Shown: one piece after another, positions 42,107-49,898 of the stretch
Layout of the letters: every line of letters begins with the position of its first letter
How positions within the stretch are numbered: position 1 is the first letter of the stretch
Assembly: GCA_964550165.1 (NCBI GenBank)
Contig: CAZJYC010000009.1
Coordinates: 1 to 52,349, forward strand
Direction of reading: 5' to 3'
DNA length: 52,349 nucleotides
DNA from: CAZJYC01 sp964550165
GTDB lineage: Bacteria > Acidobacteriota > Aminicenantia > Aminicenantales > Aminicenantaceae
The notes under the pieces: generated by a model
Databases searched by the model: none
Told to the model about the DNA's origin: nothing
What the model saw: only the letters and a program-made list of their open reading frames with translations
Made by a program: the position numbers and the translations under genes

Positions 42107-45100
42107 ATGCTACCCAAAATCATAAGCTTCTCGCTGAAGCAGAGGCTGTTCATCGTCCTGGCCACTTTGGCCATGGCCGCTCTCGGAGTTCTCTCCTTCG
42201 AACGGCTTTCCATAGACGTCTTTCCTGACCCTTCTCCGCCTGTAGTCCAAATATTCACAGAAGCCGAGGGCATGGCTCCTGAGGAAGTGGAGCGGCTGGT
42301 TTCTTATCCTTTAGAATCGGTTATGTTCGGCCTGCCACAAGTCAAAAACATCCGCTCTTTTTCCGCCTTTGCCCTCTCCATCGTCAGCGTTTATTTTGAG
42401 GACAGGACAGACATCTACTGGGCCAGACAGCTTGTCTCCCAGCGCCTGCAGGAAGCCAAAGAGGAAATCCCCGAGCAAGCCCAAAATCCTGTTTTGGGTC
42501 CGATCACCACCGGCTTGGGCCTGGTCTATCTCTACTACCTCGAGGGGAAGGGACATTCGCCTCTTGAATTCAGGACCATCCAGGACTGGCTTGTGAAATA
42601 TGAACTCAAATCCGTGCCCGGAGTCTCGCAGGTTTTAAGCATCGGGGGCGAGGTCAAGCAGTATCAAATTCTTGTCAATCCCATTTCTCTTCTCAAATAC
42701 AACCTGACCATCTCAGACCTTGCCGAAAAAATAAGGAAAAACAATCAAAACGTCGGCGCAAGCTTCATCACCAAAGGAAAGGAAGAGTACATCATCAGAA
42801 GCATCGGGCTCATCCAGGTTCTTGAAGACCTTGAAAATATTGTTGTCGCCAATTCTCAAGGGACTCCAATCTTTTTGAAAAACGTTGCTTCCGTCCAGGT
42901 CATGCCGGCGGTTAAAAGAGGAGCAGCCCTAGTCAACGGGCAGGGAGAAAAAGTCGTCGGCATGGTGATGAAGCTCTTCCGCTCCAACACAGCCAGAGTC
43001 ATCAAGAATATCGAGAAAAGAATTGCTGAAGTCAACAGATCTCTTCCTCCGGGTGTAGCCATCGTGCCTTTTTACAACCAGGCTTCTTTGGTTAAGAAAT
43101 GCTTCTCCACCGTCTCCACAAACCTGGCCATCGGAATTGTTTTGGTGATCATTGTCCTTTTTCTTTTCATGGGCAACTTTCCTTCGGCCATGATCGCTGT
43201 CTTCTCCCTGCCCTTCTCCCTTCTCTTTTCCTTCATCATGATGCAGAGAATAAATTTGGCCGCGGACCTGATGTCCTTTGGCGGGCTGGCCATTGGCATC
43301 GGCCTTATCGCCGACGCATCGATCATTCTTGTCGAAAACATCCAACGCCATCTCCAGACTTATGAAGGAAATAAAATTCAGATTATTGTCCGGGCCGGAG
43401 AGGAAGTCGGCCGGCCTCTTATCTTTGCGATCGTTATCATCATCCTCGTTTTCCTTCCCCTATTCAGCCTCACCGGGATGGAAGGAACCATGTTCCGGCC
43501 CATGGGCTACACCATTTCTTTTGCTCTGGCAGGCTCTCTCTTTTTTGCTTTGATCTCTGCTCCCGCTTTCAGCTATTATTTCCTGAAAAGGAAAGGCAAG
43601 TCGACAACAGAACCGTTCTTGATAGGGAATATAAAGAAAGTCTATCTTCCCTTCTTTTCCTTATGCCAGAGGCACAGAAAAAAAGTCTTTCTCATCACCG
43701 TTTTCGTCTTCATCGCTGGTCTTGCCCTTATGCCCTTTTTAGGGAGAGAGTACATCCCTGCTCTGGAAGAGGGGACTCTTCATCTCCGTGTTGCGTTTGA
43801 CCCAAACATCAGCCTCCAGGAGACAACTGCCGCGGCCACCTCCATCGAGAACACTGTTAAGGAAATCCCTGAGGTTATCGGAGTCTTAACCCGCATCGGA
43901 AGGGGTGAAGTCGGAAGCCATGCGCATTTTGTGAACGAAGCGGAGATTCTCGTCCAGCTCAAGCCCATCCAGAAATGGAAGCACTTCAAGAATAAAAATG
44001 AGCTCCTGCAAGAGATCGAGGACCGCCTTGAAAAATTTCCAGGATTAGCCCTCACCATCACCCAGCCTATCGGCCATTACCTCGACGAGCTCATCACTGG
44101 AGTTAAAGCTCAATTGGCTATAAAAATCTACGGAGAGGACTTTGATGTCCTCAAAAACAAGTCCTTCGAAATAAAAGAGATCGTTGCCTCCGTGAAGGGA
44201 GCGGTTGACGTCCAGGTGGAACAATTCACAGGCCAAAACCATCTCCAGATTGTCCTCTCGAGGGAAAAAATCGCCCGCTACGGAATCAATATCAGCAGCA
44301 TTCAGGAGACAATCGAGGCGGCTGTCGGAGGGATTACAGTCGGGGAGGTTTATGAGGGCCAGAAGAAATTCGACATTTTCCTCAGGTTTGAGCCTGAATT
44401 TCGGAAGGATATCGAGCACATCGAAAATCTATTAATCCCTCTGCCTGAAGAAGGCCACATACCCCTCAAGCTTCTGGCTGACGTCCAAGAGGTCATCGGG
44501 CCGCGTCAGATCAACAGAGAGCACAACAAAAGATTCATCACGGTGCAGTGCAACATCCGGGGAAGGGATATCGGCCGCTTCGTCGAAGAAGCCCGGCGAA
44601 AAATCGAAAAAAACGTCAATATCCCGCCAGAATACACGGTCAAATGGGGCGGACAGTTTGAACTCCAGCAGCAGGCCAACAGAAGGTTGGCAATCGTTTT
44701 CCCCATAACCCTGTTTCTGATCGCCCTCCTTCTCTTTGCCGCGTTCTATTCTTCCCGTGAGGTGCTGGTCATCCTGATCAACATCCCTTTCGCCCTCACT
44801 GGAGGAATCCTGGCCCTGAAAATTTCAGGTCTTTATTTAAGCGTGCCAGCCTCGATAGGTTTCATCGCCGTTTTCGGGATAGCTATGGAGGATGGCCTTG
44901 TCCTGCTCAGCTCTTTTCGCCAGAGTCTTCTTCAGGGCCAAACGATGGGAGAGGCCATCATCAACGGAGTAAGCTCCAAGCTCAGGCCCGTTCTGATGAC
45001 AACCTTCACCACGATTTTCGGCATCCTGCCTCTGATGTTAGCCAAAGGTCCTGGCGCAGAGATTCAAAGGCCGCTGGCTACCGTTGTCGTCGGCGGGTTG

Positions 45101-45169
45101 CTCACCTCGACTCTGGTTACACTTCTTGTCCTTCCCCTTCTCTATCAAACTCTCAGAAAGAAAAATTAA
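42107..45169 (+). CDS. Heavy-metal efflux RND inner-membrane pump (CusA/CzcA-like)
   Basis: 1020 residues, proton-driven pump with two halves, 12 membrane helices and two large periplasmic loops. HME-RND features: LSIDVFPDPSPPVVQIFTEAEG at the N terminus, NFPSAMIAVFSLPFS, and LAIGIGLIADASIILVENIQRHL in helix 4. Only one Asp lies in helix 4 (in LIADAS), as in CusA, whereas CzcA has the DFG...D pair; this suggests monovalent Cu/Ag rather than Co/Zn/Cd but does not prove it. The second half has FGIAMEDGLVLLSSFRQSL and LRPVLMTTFTTIFGILPLM. No ribosome site is visible; the start follows family alignment. Confidence 0.93.
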   Translation: MLPKIISFSLKQRLFIVLATLAMAALGVLSFERLSIDVFPDPSPPVVQIFTEAEGMAPEEVERLVSYPLESVMFGLPQVKNIRSFSAFALSIVSVYFEDRTDIYWARQLVSQRLQEAKEEIPEQAQNPVLGPITTGLGLVYLYYLEGKGHSPLEFRTIQDWLVKYELKSVPGVSQVLSIGGEVKQYQILVNPISLLKYNLTISDLAEKIRKNNQNVGASFITKGKEEYIIRSIGLIQVLEDLENIVVANSQGTPIFLKNVASVQVMPAVKRGAALVNGQGEKVVGMVMKLFRSNTARVIKNIEKRIAEVNRSLPPGVAIVPFYNQASLVKKCFSTVSTNLAIGIVLVIIVLFLFMGNFPSAMIAVFSLPFSLLFSFIMMQRINLAADLMSFGGLAIGIGLIADASIILVENIQRHLQTYEGNKIQIIVRAGEEVGRPLIFAIVIIILVFLPLFSLTGMEGTMFRPMGYTISFALAGSLFFALISAPAFSYYFLKRKGKSTTEPFLIGNIKKVYLPFFSLCQRHRKKVFLITVFVFIAGLALMPFLGREYIPALEEGTLHLRVAFDPNISLQETTAAATSIENTVKEIPEVIGVLTRIGRGEVGSHAHFVNEAEILVQLKPIQKWKHFKNKNELLQEIEDRLEKFPGLALTITQPIGHYLDELITGVKAQLAIKIYGEDFDVLKNKSFEIKEIVASVKGAVDVQVEQFTGQNHLQIVLSREKIARYGINISSIQETIEAAVGGITVGEVYEGQKKFDIFLRFEPEFRKDIEHIENLLIPLPEEGHIPLKLLADVQEVIGPRQINREHNKRFITVQCNIRGRDIGRFVEEARRKIEKNVNIPPEYTVKWGGQFELQQQANRRLAIVFPITLFLIALLLFAAFYSSREVLVILINIPFALTGGILALKISGLYLSVPASIGFIAVFGIAMEDGLVLLSSFRQSLLQGQTMGEAIINGVSSKLRPVLMTTFTTIFGILPLMLAKGPGAEIQRPLATVVVGGLLTSTLVTLLVLPLLYQTLRKKN

Positions 45170-45188
45170 TTGCCTTCCGTTTTTTATG

Positions 45189-45407
45189 ATTTCTGTCAAT
45201 TTCTGTCAGAAGCATCTTTTTTCCCGTGATGAAAAAAGAGATTTGATAGAGTGAGGAAGGGACGTGCTGGTTTCCGTCCCTCCGAAGCCCATGGTGGTGG
45301 TTGGGAGGGTCTTTGGCGAGGAGGGATGGAAGCCAGCACTGTTAGAATTGGCTTTTATCATCATAGGCCTTCACGGAAAAAAAGATGCTTACATTTCTGT
45401 CAATTTC
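45189..45407. repeat. Nested inverted-repeat element flanked by 15-bp direct repeats
   Basis: This fills most of the 325-base gap between the pump gene and the Hfq-like gene. Direct repeats of 15 bases: 45189-45203 and 45393-45407. Inside them, outer inverted-repeat arms of 20 bases at 45210-45229 and 45371-45390 (19 of 20 pair), continued by 45230-45238 with 45352-45360 (8 of 9). Then a central 20-bp stem at 45264-45283 with 45320-45339 (18 Watson-Crick plus two G-U pairs) around a 36-base loop with an inner CCCA/TGGG pair. As RNA it folds into one rod about 180 nt long. It could be a MITE-like element, a structured leader, or both. No coding frame is supported here. Confidence 0.75.
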
Positions 45408-45494
45408 CTTGAAATTTAAAAAAATTGATGGTATCATAAATTTAAAAGTTTTCCATTAATTTCTTATACGGCATAAATCTTGGAGAAGTGAAAT

Positions 45495-45812
45495 ATGAAT
45501 AGGAAGCTTATTAGACCCAATTTATCGGAGATCAAAGAAAAAATGAAAAGCGAATCCGCAAAAAAGAAAGCTCATCCCCCCTTTGAAACCCACGCAGAAA
45601 ATTACTATTACCTTAAACAGATGAACAAAAAGACGCCGATGGCTGTTGTTTTTGAAGATGGAGAAGTCATCGAAGGATACATCGAGTGGTATGATAGAAA
45701 CTGCATAAAACTCAACAGAGAGAATGCGCCCAATTTGCTAATTTACAAAAAAAACGTCAAGTACCTCTATAAGCTCAGTGAAGGCACAGAAAAAGAAAAA
45801 CCGAAAAAATGA
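45495..45812 (+). CDS. Hfq-like (Sm-fold) RNA-binding protein
   Basis: 105 residues. Residues about 35-94 fit the Hfq Sm fold: an N-terminal helix (ENYYYLKQMNKKT), the Sm1 strands PMAVVFEDGEVIEGYIEWYDRNCIKL and the Sm2 strands LLIYKKNVKYLYKL. The Sm2 YKH motif of canonical Hfq appears as Y84-K-K86. A basic 34-residue N-terminal extension and a short Lys/Glu tail flank the core. It would form a hexameric ring that binds small RNAs and mRNAs, but divergence from E. coli Hfq is considerable and the family call rests on pattern. GGAGAAG precedes the ATG. It overlaps pdxA by four bases. Confidence 0.72.
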   Translation: MNRKLIRPNLSEIKEKMKSESAKKKAHPPFETHAENYYYLKQMNKKTPMAVVFEDGEVIEGYIEWYDRNCIKLNRENAPNLLIYKKNVKYLYKLSEGTEKEKPKK

Positions 45813-46789
45813 GGCTTCCCAAGATTGGGATAACTCTCGGGGATCCGGGAGGAATCGGACCTGAAATTGTCTTAAAGGCTCTCTCCGATATAAATTCCCT
45901 TCATAAAGCTCAGTACACCATTTTTGGGTCCTCGTTTGTTCTCCAGCAAGAAAAAAAAGCCCTGGACTTAGATTTGGATTTCATGCCTTTTAACGAAGGC
46001 CAAAAGTCTGCTCTTGCTGCTCTTTCTATCTTTGAGGTCGAATGCACTTTAAAAACGATAAAAAAGGGCATGCCTTCCAAAGAAAACGGGCAAGCATCCT
46101 TCTCCTTCTTCAAGCGAGCGGTAGAGGCAGCCAGAAAAGGGATAATCCAGGCCTTAGTCACTGCTCCTATCTCCAAGCGTTCCTGGAATCTGGCAGGTTT
46201 AAAATGGACAGGTCACACCCATTTTCTCAGCCAAGCCTATCCCGAAGCCATCATGGCTTTCTGGTCTGAGCGACTCAAAATTGCTCTGTATAGCCATCAC
46301 ATCCCGTTAAAGACGGCAGTGAAGAAGATAAAAAAAGAAAATCTGCTGGAGTTTTTCCTTCTACTGCACCAAAATGTAGAAAAAATCCAACCTCAAAAAT
46401 TCCAATACCTGGTGGCGGGCTTGAATCCTCATGCGGGCGAGAGCGGACTGCTTGGATCCGAGGAAAAGGAGGAAATCATCCCGGCTATCAAGCAAGCCCA
46501 GAAAAAAGGCATGAAAATCAGCGGTCCTTTTCCGCCCGATGTTGTCTTTCGCAGCGCCTTAAATTGCGGCGATCATATCGTCATCGCTCTCTACCACGAC
46601 CAGGGCCTGATTGCTTTTAAACTCGAAGCTTTTGAAAGAGGAGTCAACCTGACTCTTGGGCTGCCCTTTATCCGCACCTCTCCTGACCATGGAACAGCCT
46701 TTGATATTGCCGGCAAAGGGATGGCCAGCGCGGCGAGCATGGTTGAAGCGATAAAACTCGCCGCTGAATTATCTCCAGGACTTTTTTAG
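45809..46789 (+). CDS. pdxA: 4-hydroxythreonine-4-phosphate dehydrogenase
   Basis: NAD-dependent enzyme of pyridoxal-5'-phosphate synthesis (DXP-dependent route). 326 residues. ITLGDPGGIGPEI at residues 8-20, ALVTAPISKRSW, GHTHFLSQ (metal-ligand His), VAGLNPHAGESGLLG and CGDHIVIALYHDQGLIAFK are family motifs; RTSPDHGTAFDIAGKG closes the active site. Translation is likely coupled to the Hfq-like gene through an ATGA overlap. Its last 21 bases overlap the end of smpB on the other strand. Confidence 0.95.
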   Translation: MRLPKIGITLGDPGGIGPEIVLKALSDINSLHKAQYTIFGSSFVLQQEKKALDLDLDFMPFNEGQKSALAALSIFEVECTLKTIKKGMPSKENGQASFSFFKRAVEAARKGIIQALVTAPISKRSWNLAGLKWTGHTHFLSQAYPEAIMAFWSERLKIALYSHHIPLKTAVKKIKKENLLEFFLLLHQNVEKIQPQKFQYLVAGLNPHAGESGLLGSEEKEEIIPAIKQAQKKGMKISGPFPPDVVFRSALNCGDHIVIALYHDQGLIAFKLEAFERGVNLTLGLPFIRTSPDHGTAFDIAGKGMASAASMVEAIKLAAELSPGLF

Positions 46790-47221
46790 CTCGGCCCTCA
46801 ATTCCCGCTCAAGGTCCCTCTCTTTAATCGCTTCTTTTTTCTGGTAAGCCTTCTTCCCTTTGGCCAGACAGATCTCTACTTTGACTTTTCCTTTATCGTT
46901 GAAAATCACTTTTGTCGGAACAAGGGTCAGCCCTCTTTCTTTGATCTTCCCGGTCAGACGCTTTATTTCCTGGCGGTGGAGCAAGAGTTTCCTTTCCCTT
47001 TCAGGGTCATGATTGAACCTGTTCGCAGCCTCATAGGGGCTGATATGGCAGTTGAGAAGAAAAATCTCGCCTCCCTTTATATCGGCATAGCTATCCTTAA
47101 GACTTATCCGCCCCTGCCTGATCGATTTGACCTCGCTACCCAGCAAGGAAATTCCTGCTTCATAGCAGTCCAGTATTTCATAATTGAAAAAAGCCTTTTT
47201 GTTGGTAGCGATGACTTTCAT
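46769..47221 (-). CDS. smpB: SsrA-binding protein SmpB
   Basis: Partner of tmRNA in trans-translation rescue of stalled ribosomes. 150 residues, usual length. Family motifs: NKKAFFNYEILDCYEAGISL, GSEVKSIRQGRISLKDSYA, FLLNCHISPYEAANRFNHDP and RKLLLHRQEIKRLTGKIKE, with a basic C-terminal tail. AGGAAA precedes the ATG. Convergent with pdxA; the two coding regions overlap by 21 bases. The tmRNA gene itself was not seen in the window. Confidence 0.97.
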   Translation of the reverse strand: MKVIATNKKAFFNYEILDCYEAGISLLGSEVKSIRQGRISLKDSYADIKGGEIFLLNCHISPYEAANRFNHDPERERKLLLHRQEIKRLTGKIKERGLTLVPTKVIFNDKGKVKVEICLAKGKKAYQKKEAIKERDLERELRAELKKSWR

Positions 47222-47229
47222 TCTATTTC

Positions 47230-48471
47230 CTAAACTATGATTCTTAATAAGCTGATGTGCCGTTTATTCATCTTTTCCACGATGAATTTATGGCCCTTGT
47301 AATCCAAAAACTCTCCTTCATGGGGAATCTTGCCAAATTCATAAAGAAAAAAACCAGCCAATGTTGTGTACTCCTTCTTTTCCGGCAACAAGAAGGGGAG
47401 TCTCTGATTCACGTCTTTGATAGGAGCTCTGCCGTTGATGAGATAAACATTTTCCTCGACTTGACTCATCCATTCTTCCAGCTTGGCATCGTATTCATCC
47501 TGAATGTCTCCCACAATCTCTTCGATGATGTCCTCAAGGGTCACAATCCCTTCCATGTTCCCGAACTCATCCACAACAAAGACGAGATGGTTGGCCGTCT
47601 CCTGCATTTTTAGCAAGACCTTTTCCAGGGACGCGGATTCAGGAACAAAAAAGGGTTTCCTCAACAGGGAATTTATATTAAGTTCCTTATTTTCAGTAAA
47701 ATAGGGAATAATATCCTTGGCATGAATAAGCCCTTCGACATTATCCAGACGCCCTCTGTAAACTGGGAACCTGGAGAATCCAGCAGAGCGAATGACATCC
47801 AAAATCTGCTCCGTGGAGGAGGCGATTTCGATGGCCCGGACTTGAGGACGGGGAATCATGATCTCTTTGACCGGACGAGATCCGATATCCAGAACACCCG
47901 TGATCATTTTTTTCCGAAGCGATGACATCCCTTTTATTCCCATTGTCAGCAAAACCTTGATTTCTTCTTCATCAAGAGCTCGAGACAGGCTTGCTCCCTC
48001 ATCGCGAGACGAAGGAAAGATCAAACGGGAAATGAAGATGAATGCTCGGACAAAAGGATAGAAGATGATAACAAGAAGCCGGATTGGCTGCACCAGGAAA
48101 AAAGAAAGCTTGATAGGGTTATAAGCGGCATAAGTCTTGGGAGTGATTTCTGAGAGAACGAGAATCAAAAAGGTTGTCACTACCGTAGCCAGCAAGACGG
48201 CCTGATTCTTATTGGGAACAAAGGAGACAAAAATATAAGTCGCCACAGATGCCGCAGCGACATTAACCAGGGTGTTGCCGATCAGTATTGTCGCCAGGAG
48301 ATTATCCACTCTTTTCAACAACTTCTTGACAAGCCTTGCGCGCTTTGAACCTTCCTTCTCCAGATAATCGATCTTGTAAGGATTGGCGGCGATAAAGGCT
48401 GTCTCCGAAGAAGAGAATACAGCACTGAGAAGAAGAAAGAGGAAAAAAAGGAGAAGGGCTGGAAGGAGCAT
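47230..48471 (-). CDS. CNNM/CorC-type membrane protein with CBS pair
   Basis: 413 residues: a DUF21/CNNM membrane domain (about 1-185, three to four helices; FSSSETAFIAANPYKIDYL is the family signature), paired CBS domains (about 200-325; MIPRPQVRAIEI, GFSRFPVYRGRLDNVEGLIHAKDI and LVFVVDEFGNMEGIVTLEDIIEEIVGDI) and a C-terminal CorC/HlyC domain (about 340-412). Members act in magnesium/cobalt export or resistance; the older hemolysin name is misleading. It lies 10 bases downstream of the CarD-family gene and 8 bases upstream of smpB on the same strand, so the three are probably one operon. Confidence 0.93.
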   Translation of the reverse strand: MLLPALLLFFLFLLLSAVFSSSETAFIAANPYKIDYLEKEGSKRARLVKKLLKRVDNLLATILIGNTLVNVAAASVATYIFVSFVPNKNQAVLLATVVTTFLILVLSEITPKTYAAYNPIKLSFFLVQPIRLLVIIFYPFVRAFIFISRLIFPSSRDEGASLSRALDEEEIKVLLTMGIKGMSSLRKKMITGVLDIGSRPVKEIMIPRPQVRAIEIASSTEQILDVIRSAGFSRFPVYRGRLDNVEGLIHAKDIIPYFTENKELNINSLLRKPFFVPESASLEKVLLKMQETANHLVFVVDEFGNMEGIVTLEDIIEEIVGDIQDEYDAKLEEWMSQVEENVYLINGRAPIKDVNQRLPFLLPEKKEYTTLAGFFLYEFGKIPHEGEFLDYKGHKFIVEKMNKRHISLLRIIV

Positions 48472-48481
48472 TTTTTGAAAA

Positions 48482-49000
48482 TCAGGAATCTACTCGTGGA
48501 TCGACGTCATCAAAGCACACAGCCAGAGCATCCATGATTCTCTCTTCAATCTTGGAACAGGAAAGAGAAGAAACCGCAGATATTTCTGAGACGATGAGGC
48601 CCTTGACTTTTTCCATCATCTTTTTTTCGCGGAACGATAGAGGCTTGATGAGATTGAGATAGAAGAGGCTCTTCAAGACTAAAATCATATCCTGCATCGA
48701 ACCGGATCTCATGAGGTTGAGGTGTTCTTTATATCTTCCCTTCCAGTTCATGGTGACATCAACATCACCGTTTTTTATGAGATCAAACATTTTTTTGACA
48801 GATTTTTCTGAAATAGGCTTTCTGATCCCGATTTCTTCGGCGTTGCTCCAGGGAACTAAAACCAAAGCGTTGTTGGACAATATTCTCAAATGAAATAGCT
48901 TGAATGTTTCCCCGTAGTAATTCTCTTCCTGGATGTCTTCGATAATCCCAAGCCCCTGATTGGGATAAAAGATTTTATCCCCAATCTTGAAAGAATTCAC
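48482..49000 (-). CDS. CarD-family transcription regulator
   Basis: RNA polymerase-binding protein of the CarD/CdnL/TRCF-interaction type, 172 residues from the chosen start. The N-terminal domain begins NSFKIGDKIFYPNQGLGIIEDIQEENY and LVLVPWSNAEEIGIRKPIS; the helical C-terminal domain has NWKGRYKEHLNLMRSGSMQDMILVLKSL. Such proteins stabilise open promoter complexes, often at rRNA promoters. The frame is open to a TTG at 49036, but that codon is the -35 box of a near-perfect promoter. GTG at 49000 is only seven bases after the TATAAT, implying a leaderless mRNA and a start exactly where family members begin. Confidence 0.9.
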   Translation of the reverse strand: MNSFKIGDKIFYPNQGLGIIEDIQEENYYGETFKLFHLRILSNNALVLVPWSNAEEIGIRKPISEKSVKKMFDLIKNGDVDVTMNWKGRYKEHLNLMRSGSMQDMILVLKSLFYLNLIKPLSFREKKMMEKVKGLIVSEISAVSSLSCSKIEERIMDALAVCFDDVDPRVDS

Positions 49001-49006
49001 GTGCTT

Positions 49007-49036
49007 ATTATATAACGATTGCATCAAGAGAGTCAA
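49007..49036 (-). promoter_or_regulatory. Near-consensus promoter of the CarD-family gene
   Basis: On the - strand: TTGACT (49036-49031, five of six), 18 bases, perfect TATAAT (49012-49007). The GTG start at 49000 is where transcription should begin, so little or no 5' leader is expected. Confidence 0.7.
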
Positions 49037-49128
49037 TCAATCTTCATTTCAAATTTAAAAAGCTTTTTAAACGTTAGAGGCACGCTATTGAAAAGAGCAA
49101 TTCACATAACTACTTTTTAAGTATGAAC

Positions 49129-49157
49129 TTGACAGATATAACTTGGTTTATTAACAT
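49129..49157 (+). promoter_or_regulatory. Possible promoter of rpmH-rnpA-yidD-yidC-jag
   Basis: TTGACA at 49129-49134, 17 bases, then TAACAT at 49152-49157 (four of six). It is 33 bases ahead of rpmH in an A/T-rich gap. The -35 is perfect, the -10 weak. Confidence 0.5.
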
Positions 49158-49189
49158 ATCTTCTCCATCGATAAAAGCCTGAAGACGAA

Positions 49190-49324
49190 ATGAAAAGAAC
49201 CTTCCAGCCCAACTTAAGAAAAAGAAAAAAAAATCACGGTTTCCGAGTTCGGATGAAAACTAAAGGCGGCCGGCATGTCATCAAGAACCGAAGACGAAAA
49301 GGCAGAAAAAGACTGGCCGGTTGA
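49190..49324 (+). CDS. rpmH: Large ribosomal subunit protein bL34
   Basis: 44 residues, very basic, the normal length of L34. It begins MKRTFQPNLRKRKKNHGFRV and ends GRKRLAG, with the family's RMKTKGGRHVIKNRRRKGR core. Its TGA stop overlaps the ATG of rnpA by one base, as is common for this gene pair. It sits at the head of the conserved rpmH-rnpA-yidD-yidC-jag block. No dnaA gene or origin-like cluster is seen upstream; the neighbour is the CarD-family gene on the other strand. Confidence 0.97.
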   Translation: MKRTFQPNLRKRKKNHGFRVRMKTKGGRHVIKNRRRKGRKRLAG

Positions 49325-49680
49325 TGAAAGAAACCCTCAGTCCTCCGGAGAGGATAAGGAAGAAAAAGGATTTTTTATTTCTTTATAAAGAGGGCAATCG
49401 TTATCGAGGGAAATATTTCAATTTCATTTATATCCCCAACGATTTAAGTTTTTCCAGAATGGCTGTTATCGTTAACAAAAGAGTAGGTAACGCCGTTAGG
49501 AGAAACAAAATCAAAAGACGGATGAGAACTTTATTCCGAAGGAATAAAACTCTGCTGCAGGGCTCTCTTGACATCATTGTGGTTGCGAAAAAAGAAATTC
49601 TTAAAATGAGCTGGCCCTTGCTTCAGGAAGAATATTTGGCGGCCATTCAATCCATTTCTCAAAACAAACAATCGCGATGA
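49324..49680 (+). CDS. rnpA: Ribonuclease P protein component
   Basis: Protein subunit that helps the RNase P RNA cut tRNA leaders. 118 residues. RIRKKKDFLFLYKEGNRYRG at the N terminus and the RNA-binding helix KRVGNAVRRNKIKRRMRTLF (the RNR motif region) are diagnostic. The ATG at 49324 overlaps the rpmH stop; the in-frame TTG at 49321 lies inside rpmH and is not needed. It overlaps yidD by four bases. Confidence 0.96.
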   Translation: MKETLSPPERIRKKKDFLFLYKEGNRYRGKYFNFIYIPNDLSFSRMAVIVNKRVGNAVRRNKIKRRMRTLFRRNKTLLQGSLDIIVVAKKEILKMSWPLLQEEYLAAIQSISQNKQSR

Positions 49681-49886
49681 AACCCGTTGCATTATTGTTG
49701 ATTAGATGCTATCAGCTGGTTATTTCTCCCCTCCTTGGCAACCACTGCCGTTTCGCCCCTACCTGCTCTATTTACACATACGAAGCGATCAAGAAGTATG
49801 GTTTTCTCAGGGGAGCGATCTTAGGAGGAAAAAGACTTCTCAAATGCCACCCGTTTCATCCCGGAGGCATCGATCCTATTCCTTAA
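49677..49886 (+). CDS. yidD: Membrane protein insertion efficiency factor YidD
   Basis: 69 residues, the normal size. LLIRCYQLVISPLLGNHCRF, PTCSIYTYEAIKKYG and GGKRLLKCHPFHPGGIDPIP are the family's three conserved blocks, including the three Cys (CRF, PTC, KCHP). It assists YidC-dependent insertion of membrane proteins. It overlaps rnpA by four bases (ATGA) and ends 12 bases before yidC. Confidence 0.97.
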   Translation: MKPVALLLIRCYQLVISPLLGNHCRFAPTCSIYTYEAIKKYGFLRGAILGGKRLLKCHPFHPGGIDPIP

Positions 49887-49898
49887 GAGGTCTATAGA

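Noticed and set aside
49037..49189. Chromosome origin next to rpmH
   Set aside because: No dnaA gene and no cluster of DnaA boxes was seen in the gap; gene order rpmH-rnpA-yidD-yidC-jag alone is not enough.
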